NCBI RefSeq assembly: GCF_001664485.1
Contig: NZ_CP013630.1
Span: 871,001 to 935,000, forward strand
Direction of reading: 5' to 3'
Length of the DNA stretch: 64,000 nucleotides
Origin: Rhizobium sp. N324
GTDB taxonomy: Bacteria > Pseudomonadota > Alphaproteobacteria > Rhizobiales > Rhizobiaceae
Position 1 is the first letter of the stretch. Every line of letters begins with the position of its first letter. This document shows positions 27,799 through 36,903 of this stretch, in pieces. Below the pieces are notes generated by a model, which ran no database searches, was not told where the DNA came from, and saw only the letters and a program-made list of their open reading frames with translations. The position numbers and the translations under genes are program-made.

Positions 27799-28749
27799 AT
27801 GGCTCGTATATTAATCACAGGCGCTCACGGATTTATCGGAAGATATCTGGCAAAGTCGCTTGCACTTGCCGGGAATTCCGTATTCGGCCTTGGGCACGGT
27901 ACCTGGTCACCGCTTCACGCCCAGCGCTGGGGGCTAGTCTCTTGGCATAACGGCGAGGTCGATATCCCCAATCTTCGGTTGATTCAACAGCAGTTTGGGA
28001 CGGTGGACATTGTGTACCATCTTGCGGGGGGCTCGTCGGTCGGAGCAGCAATCGCAAATCCTCGCGAAGATTTCCACCGCACGGTCAGCTCGAGCATTGA
28101 ACTCCTTGAATGGATGAGACTGGAGGCCCCTAAAAGCAGCTTAGTGGCGGTTTCTAGCGCTGCTGTTTACGGGGCAGGGCACACAGGTCAGATAGCTGAA
28201 ACGGCGAAACCCAATCCCTTCTCTCCCTACGGTCATCACAAGCATATAATGGAATCTCTCTGCATCTCCTATTGCGAGAGTTACGAGTTAAAGGTCGTGA
28301 TCGGTCGGCTGTTTTCAGTTTATGGGGAGGGATTACGCAAGCAATTGCTCTGGGACGTTTGCTCCCAGCTCGAGGTTCACCCTGAGCGACTCCTTCTCGG
28401 TGGCAGTGGCAACGAGCTTAGAGACTGGACGGCGGTGACCGACGTCGCGCGCGCTCTGTCGCTGATCCACACCGAGGCGAGCCCCTCGCCAAAAGTTATC
28501 AATATCGGCACCGGCCGCGGCACCAATGTTCGCGCGATCGTTGAAGGTATTGCCCAAGCATGGGCGGTCGATACCAATTTGGAAGCCAGGATTGAATTTT
28601 CGGGTAAAGCACGAGCTGGCGACCCTCAAAGCCTGATAGCCCAATCCGAGCAGCTCGCAGCCCTCGGGTTCGAGTGGCAAAAGGATTTGATGGAAGGCCT
28701 CTCAGACTATGTCAGGTGGTTTCGATCGGAATCCGGTGTGAGATCATGA
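27799..28749 (+). CDS. NAD-dependent nucleotide-sugar epimerase/reductase
   Basis: A 316-aa extended SDR enzyme. The glycine motif is TGAHGFIGRYLA (about 7-18), the active-site pair is Tyr and Lys in PYGHHKH, and Ser in SSAAVYG completes the triad. A plausible role is reduction or epimerisation of a 4-keto-sugar made by the WbpM-like dehydratase at 31799, for example towards N-acetylquinovosamine, as with WreQ in R. etli; UDP-glucose 4-epimerase-like activity is an alternative. It overlaps the next glycosyltransferase gene by four bases. Confidence 0.78.
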   Translation: MARILITGAHGFIGRYLAKSLALAGNSVFGLGHGTWSPLHAQRWGLVSWHNGEVDIPNLRLIQQQFGTVDIVYHLAGGSSVGAAIANPREDFHRTVSSSIELLEWMRLEAPKSSLVAVSSAAVYGAGHTGQIAETAKPNPFSPYGHHKHIMESLCISYCESYELKVVIGRLFSVYGEGLRKQLLWDVCSQLEVHPERLLLGGSGNELRDWTAVTDVARALSLIHTEASPSPKVINIGTGRGTNVRAIVEGIAQAWAVDTNLEARIEFSGKARAGDPQSLIAQSEQLAALGFEWQKDLMEGLSDYVRWFRSESGVRS

Positions 28750-29918
28750 CCCGTATTGCCTTTACGATGATCGGCGGGAAAGACTGGACCGGCGGTTATA
28801 ACTATCTGATAAATCTCGCCAGGCTGCTGTCGGCTGATCAGAGCAGAGCTCTTACGCCCGTTATGTTCTTTGGAACCGACGTCGATGAAGAAGATATAAC
28901 TCCATTTGCGGCTCTCAATTGCGTTGAGGTGGTCCGTAGCCCGCTCTTTAACAGATCCAGGAGCTTTAGATCTCTGCTCACCGGTCTTGTCACCGGCGCC
29001 GACTGGCGTGTGCGTAAGCTGTTTAGAACTCACCAGATAGATGTCGTATTTGAGGTGGCACAATTTTTTGGTTTCAATCTCGGCATCCCCGCTATTGCCT
29101 GGATCCCAGATTTCCAGCACCGCTTCCTCCCCCATCTCTTCAGTAAGCTTGGCTACTGGAAACGCGATATAGGGTTTAGAATTCAGGTCCTGGGAAAACG
29201 CGAGATCATGTTGAGCAGCGAAGACTCGCGCGTCTCGTGCGAAGTTTTCTATCCGTCCTCCCGGGGGCGCACACACGTGGTCAGGTTTGCGGTGCCGCCG
29301 AAGGTCGTGATTGTTCCTGCGGCTGCTCGTGCTCTTGCCGACAAATATGGACTGCCTGAGCGGTATATCTTCCTTCCCAACCAGTTCTGGCAGCACAAGA
29401 ACCATCTTCTTGTCGTGGAGGCATTGACGATCCTCCGTGGCCGCGGTCAAGACGTTACTGTCGTAGCATGTGGCAGCCAGTCTGATCCGCGCGACCCCTC
29501 TTATTTTCCGCGTGTGAAGGCTGCTATCGACAGTTCCGGTCTCTCCTCAAACTTCATTCTTCTCGGTCTTATCCCGTATGGCGATCTTGCTCCACTCGCA
29601 ACCGCTAGTATGGCCTTGCTGAATCCATCTCTCTTCGAAGGATGGAGCACGACAGTCGAAGAGGCCCTGTCGTGGGGCGTGCCGTTGATTTTGTCGGATT
29701 TGGACGTCAACAGGGAACAGGCGGGCGAAGTGGCCGTATTTTTCGATCGCCATGACGCGCAGGCGCTTGCAGACGCACTTGCTTCGGCAAATCTGTCTTC
29801 GCCGGATATTCTGTTCGAGCGGGCGGCGAAGGCACAGGCCATCGCTAATGAACGCGTCAACCGCTTCATCACTGATTTCCATGCGCTTGTTCAACGGGCT
29901 GCCACCAAACGCCGGTAG
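28746..29918 (+). CDS. Glycosyltransferase family 4
   Basis: A 390-aa GT-B transferase. The C-terminal Rossmann domain shows ILPNQFWQHKNHLLVVEAL-type wording around residues 200-220, and the donor-binding E-x7-E motif is in FEGWSTTVEEALSWGVP. The N-terminal domain opens with a glycine-rich loop (GGKDWTGGYNYL). The ATG at 28746 was preferred to an upstream in-frame start because it forms the ATGA overlap with the epimerase gene and puts the first beta-strand at the N-terminus. The linkage it makes is unknown. Confidence 0.85.
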   Translation: MTRIAFTMIGGKDWTGGYNYLINLARLLSADQSRALTPVMFFGTDVDEEDITPFAALNCVEVVRSPLFNRSRSFRSLLTGLVTGADWRVRKLFRTHQIDVVFEVAQFFGFNLGIPAIAWIPDFQHRFLPHLFSKLGYWKRDIGFRIQVLGKREIMLSSEDSRVSCEVFYPSSRGRTHVVRFAVPPKVVIVPAAARALADKYGLPERYIFLPNQFWQHKNHLLVVEALTILRGRGQDVTVVACGSQSDPRDPSYFPRVKAAIDSSGLSSNFILLGLIPYGDLAPLATASMALLNPSLFEGWSTTVEEALSWGVPLILSDLDVNREQAGEVAVFFDRHDAQALADALASANLSSPDILFERAAKAQAIANERVNRFITDFHALVQRAATKRR

Positions 29919-29980
29919 CAAACCACGCACGAAGGCCGGGGGACCTCGCCTCTACCCACCAGCTATGAAAGTAAGTGTGA

Positions 29981-30757
29981 ATGCGCGAACCGAAAATTTC
30001 AATCATCACCGTTGTCTTCAACAACGAAGCCACGATCGCTGATACGATCGAATCCGTTCGCGCTCAAAACTATCCAAATATGGAGTATATCGTCGTCGAC
30101 GGACTCTCAAAGGACCGCACGCTTGATCGGATCAACGAACGCCGCGAGGTTATCACGCGCCTAGTTTCCGAAGAGGACTTCGGCATCTATGATGCCATGA
30201 ACAAAGGAATAAGTCTTGCGACCGGCGATGTTATCGGCTTCATCAATGGCGACGACTTTTACATGCCGGGCGCTCTGGCAAAGGTCGCGGAGGCGTTCCG
30301 GGATCCGGCCTTGGAAGCATGTTACGGGGATCTCTGCTATGTTCGGCAAGATGATACCTCAACGATCGTGCGCGACTGGCGCTCTTCGCCTTTTGTACCT
30401 CGGGCTTTCGAAAAGGGCTGGTGCCCGCCTCATCCAACCTTCTTTGTTCGGCGCGAGGTCTACAAGCGCCTTGGGTCATTTGACCTCTGTTATAGGATTG
30501 CTGCTGATGTAGAATTAATGATGCGCTTTCTAGAACGCCACCGTATCAAGTCGAAATACCTGCCCGGTATTATGGTGAAGATGCGAATGGGCGGCACCAC
30601 AAATCGCAGCTGGAAGAATATCCTGCAGCAAAACAAAGAAGTTCTACTTGCGCTTGAAACTCACGGGTTGAAAGCCAGCCCAGTACATTTCTTCTCCAGG
30701 AAGCTTGTATCGCGGGGCATGCAGGTACTTCGTGCGGCCTTGCTCAAGGTGCGCTAA
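29981..30757 (+). CDS. Glycosyltransferase family 2
   Basis: A 258-aa GT-A enzyme of the WcaA type. The N-terminus has the nucleotide-binding strand ISIITVVFNNEATI (5-18), then YIVVDGLSKDRT, and the metal-binding acidic motif FINGDDFY (about 86-93). No membrane segments are visible, so it acts at the cytoplasmic face on the lipid-linked acceptor. It is the last gene of the plus-strand polysaccharide run and converges with the chain-length gene four bases away. Confidence 0.86.
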   Translation: MREPKISIITVVFNNEATIADTIESVRAQNYPNMEYIVVDGLSKDRTLDRINERREVITRLVSEEDFGIYDAMNKGISLATGDVIGFINGDDFYMPGALAKVAEAFRDPALEACYGDLCYVRQDDTSTIVRDWRSSPFVPRAFEKGWCPPHPTFFVRREVYKRLGSFDLCYRIAADVELMMRFLERHRIKSKYLPGIMVKMRMGGTTNRSWKNILQQNKEVLLALETHGLKASPVHFFSRKLVSRGMQVLRAALLKVR

Positions 30758-30761
30758 CGCA

Positions 30762-31586
30762 TTAGCCGTTCGACCGGCTACGGCGATTTCGTTGCATGAG
30801 GTATGCGCTTTTAAGGAGGTTGATTAGAACGCCCATAACGAACCCGACAAAGAGACCTGCAGTCAGAATAGTTATCTTGGTCGGAGAGACGGCATTTGAT
30901 GGAGCGTAAATTGGGGAAAGCAGAGTTGCGGACTTGCTTAATTCTAGTTTGCCCGTCAAGTCGGCAATGTCCTTACGCAATGCGATCGCATCGTCCCGTG
31001 TCGCGAGATATATTGCCTGCTGCCATCCGGAATCCTGCGCCTCCTTCAGGAGCTTCGAATTTTCCGCGAGTTGATCCTGCAGTGACCTGATTTGAGATTT
31101 CAGATGTTCCGAGCTGGTGGACGCAACCAACGTCTGCTGTTCTTGAACCCCCCGCACGATGGCGGCGACGCACTGCCGCGCCAATTCAGCGGTTGGGGCG
31201 GTAAAGGAAATTGCGATGACGTCACTGGGAGCTGATGGTGCCGTCACCCTGAGATTTTGCGAAATCTGTTCGGCGGTTACCGGGCCGCCGTCAGAGCAGG
31301 CGGAGACGGTCTGCTGATCGAAAGCTGATGGAGATCGCAGACGAAAAATAACATGCTCACGAGGCTCCACAAGAGCGACGGCATCAGGATCGAGCTGTGT
31401 CGGAGCCGACGTGGTTGCGAGCACTAGTTGCGCGGAGGCTTGATAGTAAGGTTGGCTACGCCAGAGGAACATGGCTGCTAGTGCAACTCCAATGGAGCAG
31501 CACACAATAAAGATGGCCATGCCACGTCTCAGAAAGGCAACAACAGAGAATAGATTAATTTCCTCGTCAAATAATCTTTTTTCCAT
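30762..31586 (-). CDS. wzz: Wzz-like polysaccharide chain-length determinant
   Basis: A 274-aa inner-membrane protein with an N-terminal helix (IFIVCCSIGVALAAMFLW, about 21-38) and a C-terminal helix (ITILTAGLFVGFVMGVLI), flanking a periplasmic domain rich in coiled-coil-like residues (SEHLKSQIRSLQDQLAENSK). This is the Wzz/PCP topology that sets the modal length of a Wzy-made polymer. The ATG at 31586 was chosen; a frame extension to 31628 adds 14 residues unlike the family. It is transcribed opposite to the main operon. It lacks a cytoplasmic kinase domain, so it is a PCP-1 type. Confidence 0.78.
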   Translation of the reverse strand: MEKRLFDEEINLFSVVAFLRRGMAIFIVCCSIGVALAAMFLWRSQPYYQASAQLVLATTSAPTQLDPDAVALVEPREHVIFRLRSPSAFDQQTVSACSDGGPVTAEQISQNLRVTAPSAPSDVIAISFTAPTAELARQCVAAIVRGVQEQQTLVASTSSEHLKSQIRSLQDQLAENSKLLKEAQDSGWQQAIYLATRDDAIALRKDIADLTGKLELSKSATLLSPIYAPSNAVSPTKITILTAGLFVGFVMGVLINLLKSAYLMQRNRRSRSNG

Positions 31587-31798
31587 GATCGCAGCTTTCA
31601 GAATCCGCCATAGGCTCAAATTTAGCAAAGAATTTCACAGCAGCTGGGAGCCTAATGACGCTTCAATCCTATCGGACCTTCAATGTCAATCGTCAAAAGA
31701 CCGCAACCTGGGCTTATCACGATGCCTCCGTTAATCGCACGGCTATGCAGATCTTCGCCTGCCTCGTCGCGGTGATTTTACGGACGCTGCAGCCACGT

Positions 31799-33793
31799 TC
31801 ACGCCGCCGTATTGGTTTCGACGCCGACCAAAGCCAGATCCGAGACCTCGCCCGTTGACGAATAGCCGGAAACGAGCTCAGCCAATGTTGCACGGGCAGC
31901 GATCATATCGTTGCGATCCAATGCCGCAGTGAGCGCGTTGAGCTTTTTCATAAGCTCCGGCCAGGACAGGAAATCCTCACGCGCCTTCATGATCCGGGGA
32001 TGTTCGGTTGTCTCAGGATTATCGCCGATCAGCAGCTCTTCATAGAGCTTCTCGCCGGGCCTGAGACCGGTCACGGAAAGCTCGATATCCCCTTCGGGAC
32101 TGTTCTCGTCGCGCACGGTCAATCCGGACAGCTCCACCATCTTGCGGGCGAGATCGGCAATGCGAACGGGTTCTCCCATATCGAGCAGGAAAACATCGCC
32201 GCCCTCACCCATCGCGCCGGCCTGGATGACCAGCTGCGAGGCTTCCGAAATGGTCATGAAATAGCGGGTGATCTCACGATGCGTCAGCGTAACGGGGCCG
32301 CCTTCCCTGATCTGCTGCCGGAACAGCGGCACGACGGATCCGGAGGAGCCGAGGACGTTTCCGAAGCGGACCATGGAAAAATTCGTCCGCAGTCTGTCGG
32401 TCGTCGATTCTGCTGCGAGCGCCTGCAGAACCATCTCCGCCAGCCTCTTGCTGGCACCCATCACATTTGTCGGACGCACGGCCTTATCCGTGCTGATCAG
32501 CACGAAATTCGAGACGCCGTATTTATGCGCCGCGCGGGCCGCGACAAGCGTCCCCATGACGTTGTTCTTGATGCCTTCGACGGCATTGTGTTCGACAAGC
32601 GGCACATGTTTGTAGGCGGCGGCATGATAAAGCGTCTGCGGTCGCCAGCTCTGGATGATATGCTCCATGCGATCCTGATCGCGGACGGAACAGAGGATTG
32701 GAACGATCTGCAGATTTTCATGCTCGTAGAGTTCGGCCAGCTTCCGCAATTCGGCATCGATATTATAAAGCGCAAACTCGTTCTGATCGAGGAGGATCAG
32801 GCTGGAAGGCGCGTTGCGCAAAATCTGACGGCATAACTCGCCGCCGATCGAGCCGCCGGCGCCGGTGACCATCACCACCTTGTTGCGCATCGCCTTGTCG
32901 AGCAGCTCCTGGCGCGGCGCGACCGCTTCCCGTCCCAGCAGATCTTCGATCTCCAGCTCACGAATGTCGGAAACGGCGATCCGCCCCTGAGCAAGCGCCG
33001 TGAGATCCGGCAATGTGCGCACATTCACCCTGGCCTTGCGGATATGCTCCAGGATTTCGTTGCGCCGCTGCCGGGAGGCAGATGGCAGCGCAAGAAGCAC
33101 ATTGTGCACGCCAAGGGCTTCGACAAGCACCGGAAGATCCGACGGGTCATAGATCGGCAAGCCGCCCATGACGCCGCCCTTGAGACGCGGATCGTCATCC
33201 AGATAGCCGACGACGTTGAGTTCGGCGCTGTTCGTCAGGGCAGCCGCCAATTGCCGCCCGGCCTTGCCCGCCCCGTAGATCAGCACCTTCGCGAGCATAT
33301 TCTGGTGAAGGATCCGCTGGTAGGCATCCCCGAGCCAATAGCGGATACCCAGCCGCGACAGCCCGATCCCGATCAACAGCAGGAACGGCTGGAGAATGCC
33401 GACGGTTCTCGGGACACCGGGCACGCTGAGAGCCGTAAATATCGTCATGAAGGCGAAGCCGTAGATCGCAATCGCCTTTAACACAGTGATGAACGCAGCC
33501 AGATTGGCATAACGGAAGATCGCCCGATACATGCCCATGACGATGAAGATGGGAAGTGCCATGCACAGCGAAACGAACACCGGCAACCACTGCACGCCGG
33601 TCAGCACCGTCCATTCGTTGAGCCGGAAGCAATAGGCCAGCCAGATGGTCAGAACACAAAAGCTGGAATCCACCAGTAAAGCCAGAGCGCGTTTTGCAAC
33701 CCGCGGCATCGCCAGCAAAGGGGCGACCAGCGCTTGCATCGGCACCAACAACCATCCGGAGCGCGATGTCTCAGAGGGAGAATTTTCAGGCAT
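31799..33793 (-). CDS. Membrane nucleotide-sugar 4,6-dehydratase (WbpM/FlaA1/CapD family)
   Basis: A 664-aa protein. Four hydrophobic helices at the N-terminus (about 25-150) are followed by a CoA-binding-like Rossmann domain (VLIYGAGKAGRQLA) and then the catalytic dehydratase with VTGAGGSIGGELC and STDKAVRPTNVMGASKR, in which Met replaces the usual SDR Tyr, as in the WbpM group. Members convert UDP-GlcNAc to the 4-keto-6-deoxy sugar used for QuiNAc or FucNAc; the R. etli counterpart for O-antigen is WreV. The upstream 212-base gap to wzz has no recognised feature. Stand-alone promoter is likely. Confidence 0.9.
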   Translation of the reverse strand: MPENSPSETSRSGWLLVPMQALVAPLLAMPRVAKRALALLVDSSFCVLTIWLAYCFRLNEWTVLTGVQWLPVFVSLCMALPIFIVMGMYRAIFRYANLAAFITVLKAIAIYGFAFMTIFTALSVPGVPRTVGILQPFLLLIGIGLSRLGIRYWLGDAYQRILHQNMLAKVLIYGAGKAGRQLAAALTNSAELNVVGYLDDDPRLKGGVMGGLPIYDPSDLPVLVEALGVHNVLLALPSASRQRRNEILEHIRKARVNVRTLPDLTALAQGRIAVSDIRELEIEDLLGREAVAPRQELLDKAMRNKVVMVTGAGGSIGGELCRQILRNAPSSLILLDQNEFALYNIDAELRKLAELYEHENLQIVPILCSVRDQDRMEHIIQSWRPQTLYHAAAYKHVPLVEHNAVEGIKNNVMGTLVAARAAHKYGVSNFVLISTDKAVRPTNVMGASKRLAEMVLQALAAESTTDRLRTNFSMVRFGNVLGSSGSVVPLFRQQIREGGPVTLTHREITRYFMTISEASQLVIQAGAMGEGGDVFLLDMGEPVRIADLARKMVELSGLTVRDENSPEGDIELSVTGLRPGEKLYEELLIGDNPETTEHPRIMKAREDFLSWPELMKKLNALTAALDRNDMIAARATLAELVSGYSSTGEVSDLALVGVETNTAA

Positions 33794-33889
33794 TGCTTAC
33801 CAGCGTCTCGCAGATCAACAGACAACCACCTTCTTGTCGCTTTCTGCAACGAGCGCAACTGAAATAATCGGAAATCAAGGTCTTCCGCA

Positions 33890-34156
33890 CCGGCTTATCT
33901 ATCAGAAGTAGGTAATGGCAGCGAAATCGAGGATTGCGCGGGGAAGATGCGAAGGAGCACTTCCTCACTAGTCGTGTCAGTGATGCCGCCTTTGACGAGA
34001 ATGGCGCGGACCGTTCCGAATGGAGGTGAGATTTTCAAGGTTGCCAGCGTAGGTGAGTGCATCGAGGTTGATGACTAGTGCATCATGAAGCGCAAGCCGA
34101 TCGAGCATGAAGTTCGCACCGATGAAGCAGGCTTCTCCCGACACCAGGATTATTTT
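33890..34156 (-). pseudogene. Decayed dTDP-glucose 4,6-dehydratase (rmlB/rfbB) N-terminal remnant
   Basis: Reading the minus strand from 34156, KIILVSGEACFIGANF and then VINLDALTYAGNLENLTS match the opening Rossmann strand and the LDxLTYAGNLENL signature of RmlB. The glycine motif is damaged (GGAGFIG has become GEACFIG). A frameshift after NGPR restores RmlB-like ILVKGGITD, and a further shift gives ILDFAAITYF where the enzyme has an HFAAESHVDRS-like strand, ending in stop codons. Only about 90 of 350 codons survive. The rest of the 540-base gap (33794-34333) holds nothing else I recognise. Confidence 0.75.
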
Positions 34157-34333
34157 TGCCACCTTGGACGCTGATAAATGGAAAGTTCTAGTCTCGTTGT
34201 GCCAGTCTCGGGTCAACCGAAGAGATCGACGATGCTCATTTCGCCGGTCTTGCCACGGTCACATGGGGGTTGCACTCGTTCGGCCGTTTCCATAAACACG
34301 ACCCGAAGATTGTATCGAAAGACGATGTGAAAA

Positions 34334-35395
34334 ATGACGAAAACCGCGCTTATTACTGGGGTGACTGGTCAGGATGGTGCCTACCTGTCCGAATTGCTTC
34401 TGAGCAAAGGCTATACGGTGCACGGTATCAAGCGGCGGTCGTCGTCTTTCAATACCGGCCGCATCGAACATATCTATCAGGATCCGCATGAGACACATCC
34501 TCGCTTCATTCTTCATTATGGCGATATGATCGACTCGACGAACCTGCTGCGGATCGTGCAGCAGACGCAGCCCGATGAAATCTACAATCTCGCGGCACAA
34601 AGCCATGTGGGTGTGAGCTTCGAAACCCCTGAATATACGGCGGATGCCGATGGTATCGGGACGTTGCGGCTGCTCGAAGCGATCCGTATCCTGGGGCTCC
34701 AGGAAAAGACCCGGTTCTACCAGGCATCGACCTCGGAACTCTACGGTCTTGTGCAGGAAGTGCCGCAGAGCGAAAAAACGCCGTTTTATCCGCGTTCTCC
34801 TTATGCGGCAGCCAAGCTCTATGCCTATTGGATCGTGGTGAATTATCGCGAGGCCTATGGCATGCACGCATCCAACGGCATTCTTTTCAATCACGAAAGC
34901 CCGCTTCGCGGCGAAACCTTCGTCACGCGCAAGATCACGATGGCAGTGGCTGCCATCCATCTGGGTCGGCAGGACAAGCTTTTCCTCGGCAATCTTGACG
35001 CCCAGCGTGACTGGGGCCACGCGCGTGAATATGTCGAGGGCATGTGGCGCATGCTGCAGCAGGACAAGCCGGATGACTACGTATTGGCGACCGGCGAGAC
35101 GACGAGTGTCCGCCAGTTTGTCGAGTGGGCCTTTGCCGACGTGGGCATTGCTTTGGAATGGAAGGGGTCCGGCGTCGACGAAAAGGGTTATGACGCCGCG
35201 TCCGGAGCCTGCCTTGTGGAAGTCGATCCTCGATACTTCCGCCCGACGGAAGTCGATCTTTTGCTTGGTGATCCGACCAAGGCTCGCCAGAAGTTGGGCT
35301 GGCAGCACAAGACCCCGGTTCGCGAGCTCGCCGCCGAGATGGTGCGCGAGGATGTCAAGCACTGGAAGGCTCTAAACAGCCGGAAAGAGATCTGA
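34334..35395 (+). CDS. gmd: GDP-mannose 4,6-dehydratase
   Basis: A 353-aa extended SDR that converts GDP-D-mannose to GDP-4-keto-6-deoxy-D-mannose, the precursor of GDP-L-fucose and related 6-deoxyhexoses. The NADP motif is [11 protein letters not shown] (about 9-19), followed by the family signature [15 protein letters not shown]. The catalytic Ser-Tyr-Lys are in STSELYG and [12 protein letters not shown]. Length is normal. It is followed without a gap by fcl, which completes GDP-fucose synthesis. Confidence 0.95.
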   Translation: MTKTALITGVTGQDGAYLSELLLSKGYTVHGIKRRSSSFNTGRIEHIYQDPHETHPRFILHYGDMIDSTNLLRIVQQTQPDEIYNLAAQSHVGVSFETPEYTADADGIGTLRLLEAIRILGLQEKTRFYQASTSELYGLVQEVPQSEKTPFYPRSPYAAAKLYAYWIVVNYREAYGMHASNGILFNHESPLRGETFVTRKITMAVAAIHLGRQDKLFLGNLDAQRDWGHAREYVEGMWRMLQQDKPDDYVLATGETTSVRQFVEWAFADVGIALEWKGSGVDEKGYDAASGACLVEVDPRYFRPTEVDLLLGDPTKARQKLGWQHKTPVRELAAEMVREDVKHWKALNSRKEI

Positions 35396-36346
35396 GTGTA
35401 CGACTTGTCCAACAAGAAGATCTGGGTTGCCGGCCATCGCGGTATGGTCGGCAGTGCTCTTGTGCGCCGGCTCCAATCCGAAGATTGCAACGTCATCACG
35501 GCCACGCGCCGTGAGGTCGATTTGAAGCGGCAGGACGAGGTTGAGAAATTTGTTGAAGCAAACCGACCCGACGCGATCATTCTAGCGGCTGCCAAGGTTG
35601 GCGGTATCCTCGCCAATGACAGCTATCCGGCAGACTTTATTTATGACAATCTGATCATTGAAGCGAACATCTTCGAAGCCGCCCATCGGGGCGAAGTGGA
35701 CCGGCTGCTGTTCCTGGGATCAAGCTGCATTTACCCCAAGCTCGCTCCACAGCCGATCCCCGAAGAGGCTCTATTGACCGGTGCGCTCGAGCCGACCAAC
35801 GAATGGTACGCGATCGCCAAGATCGCCGGCATCAAGCTCGCGGAAGCCTATCGTAAGCAATACGGCCGCGATTATATTTCGGCCATGCCGACCAATCTTT
35901 ATGGCCCGGGCGACAATTTCGACCTGAACTCCAGCCATGTGCTGCCTGCGCTCATCCGCAAAGCGCATGCTGCGAAACTTCGAAAAGACCCGCATATGGT
36001 GGTCTGGGGCACGGGAACCCCGCGCCGGGAGTTTCTTCACGTCGACGACTGCGCCGACGCTCTGGTGTTTCTTCTCAAGACATATTCGGGCGCGCAGCAC
36101 GTCAATGTCGGCTCGGGAACAGATCTCGAAATTATCGAATTGACGCGTTTGGTCTGCCGCGTTGTCGGCTACGAGGGTGAGATCATTCACGATCTTTCCA
36201 AGCCCGATGGCACGCCACGCAAGCTGATGAGCAATCAGAAACTGCAGGACATGGGCTGGAAGCCGCGCATCTCGCTTGAGGATGGCATTGCATCCACTTA
36301 TGCATGGTTTCTGGATTTCGAAAATACATCTGACCCAGCGGTCTGA
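35396..36346 (+). CDS. fcl: GDP-L-fucose synthase
   Basis: A 316-aa bifunctional epimerase-reductase converting GDP-4-keto-6-deoxymannose to GDP-L-fucose. The NADP-binding motif is VAGHRGMVGSALVRRL (about 11-26), the family signature KVGGILANDSYPADF follows, and the YAIAK active-site motif is at about residue 140. The start is a GTG directly after the gmd stop codon. With gmd it supplies L-fucose (or a derivative) to the polysaccharide. It is the last gene of the polysaccharide region; 240 bases with no recognised feature follow before the tRNA gene. Confidence 0.94.
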   Translation: MYDLSNKKIWVAGHRGMVGSALVRRLQSEDCNVITATRREVDLKRQDEVEKFVEANRPDAIILAAAKVGGILANDSYPADFIYDNLIIEANIFEAAHRGEVDRLLFLGSSCIYPKLAPQPIPEEALLTGALEPTNEWYAIAKIAGIKLAEAYRKQYGRDYISAMPTNLYGPGDNFDLNSSHVLPALIRKAHAAKLRKDPHMVVWGTGTPRREFLHVDDCADALVFLLKTYSGAQHVNVGSGTDLEIIELTRLVCRVVGYEGEIIHDLSKPDGTPRKLMSNQKLQDMGWKPRISLEDGIASTYAWFLDFENTSDPAV

Positions 36347-36586
36347 TATCAGGCAGGCGAATCGGCATTTATTCCCGCGTCGATCTTCGCGACACAGACG
36401 GTGTCGCCGGGTCGGCGAGTGGGCGACATGCGAGTGAAAAGATTGCGCAATGCCGAGGGTGTGATCCATCAGCGCCCGTTGTCGGCAACAGGCTACGCGT
36501 CAATTTCTAGGAGTCGCTCGAATATGGCACTCTACCCTGGAACCTTCGCCCGTGGTTCCAATAAGTGCTTGATCGGTGAAATTGAT

Positions 36587-36660
36587 TGGCTGGGGAACCT
36601 GGACTCGAACCAAGATTAACGGAGTCAGAGTCCGTCGTTCTACCATTGAACTATTCCCCA
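36587..36660 (-). tRNA. tRNA-Gln (anticodon CTG)
   Basis: On the minus strand a full cloverleaf folds: a seven-base acceptor stem TGGGGAA/TTCCCCA, D arm, a five-base anticodon stem ACGGA/TCCGT enclosing loop CTCTGAC (anticodon CTG, decoding CAG) and a T arm with GGTTCGAGTCC. Discriminator base G and an encoded CCA end are present. Length with CCA is 74 nt. Confidence 0.95.
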
Positions 36661-36699
36661 GCAGTTGCCGCCGAAGCATGGCTTGGCTGCTGTGCGGCG

Positions 36700-36727
36700 C
36701 TTATAACCAAAAGCGGGCGGATTGCAA
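36700..36727 (-). promoter_or_regulatory. Candidate promoter for tRNA-Gln
   Basis: On the minus strand, TTGCAA (-35-like) and TATAAG (-10-like) are separated by 16 bases, about 40 bases upstream of the tRNA 5' end. The position is right for a tRNA leader. Rhizobial promoters are variable, so this is a moderate call. Confidence 0.4.
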
Positions 36728-36903
36728 ATACCCGTTTTGAAAAAATTCAGTGCTGTCGCGGAAGAGGTGAAACGGCCCGCAAACCCCCGTCCAAAAAAGA
36801 ATTTGGCGATTTCGGCGGGCGCTGATATTCTTGCGGCAACGCAAAAATCGAATGAGCGCCTGCTGCATACCTCAGGACTTGCGCGGCGCGATGGAAAGAT
36901 AAC

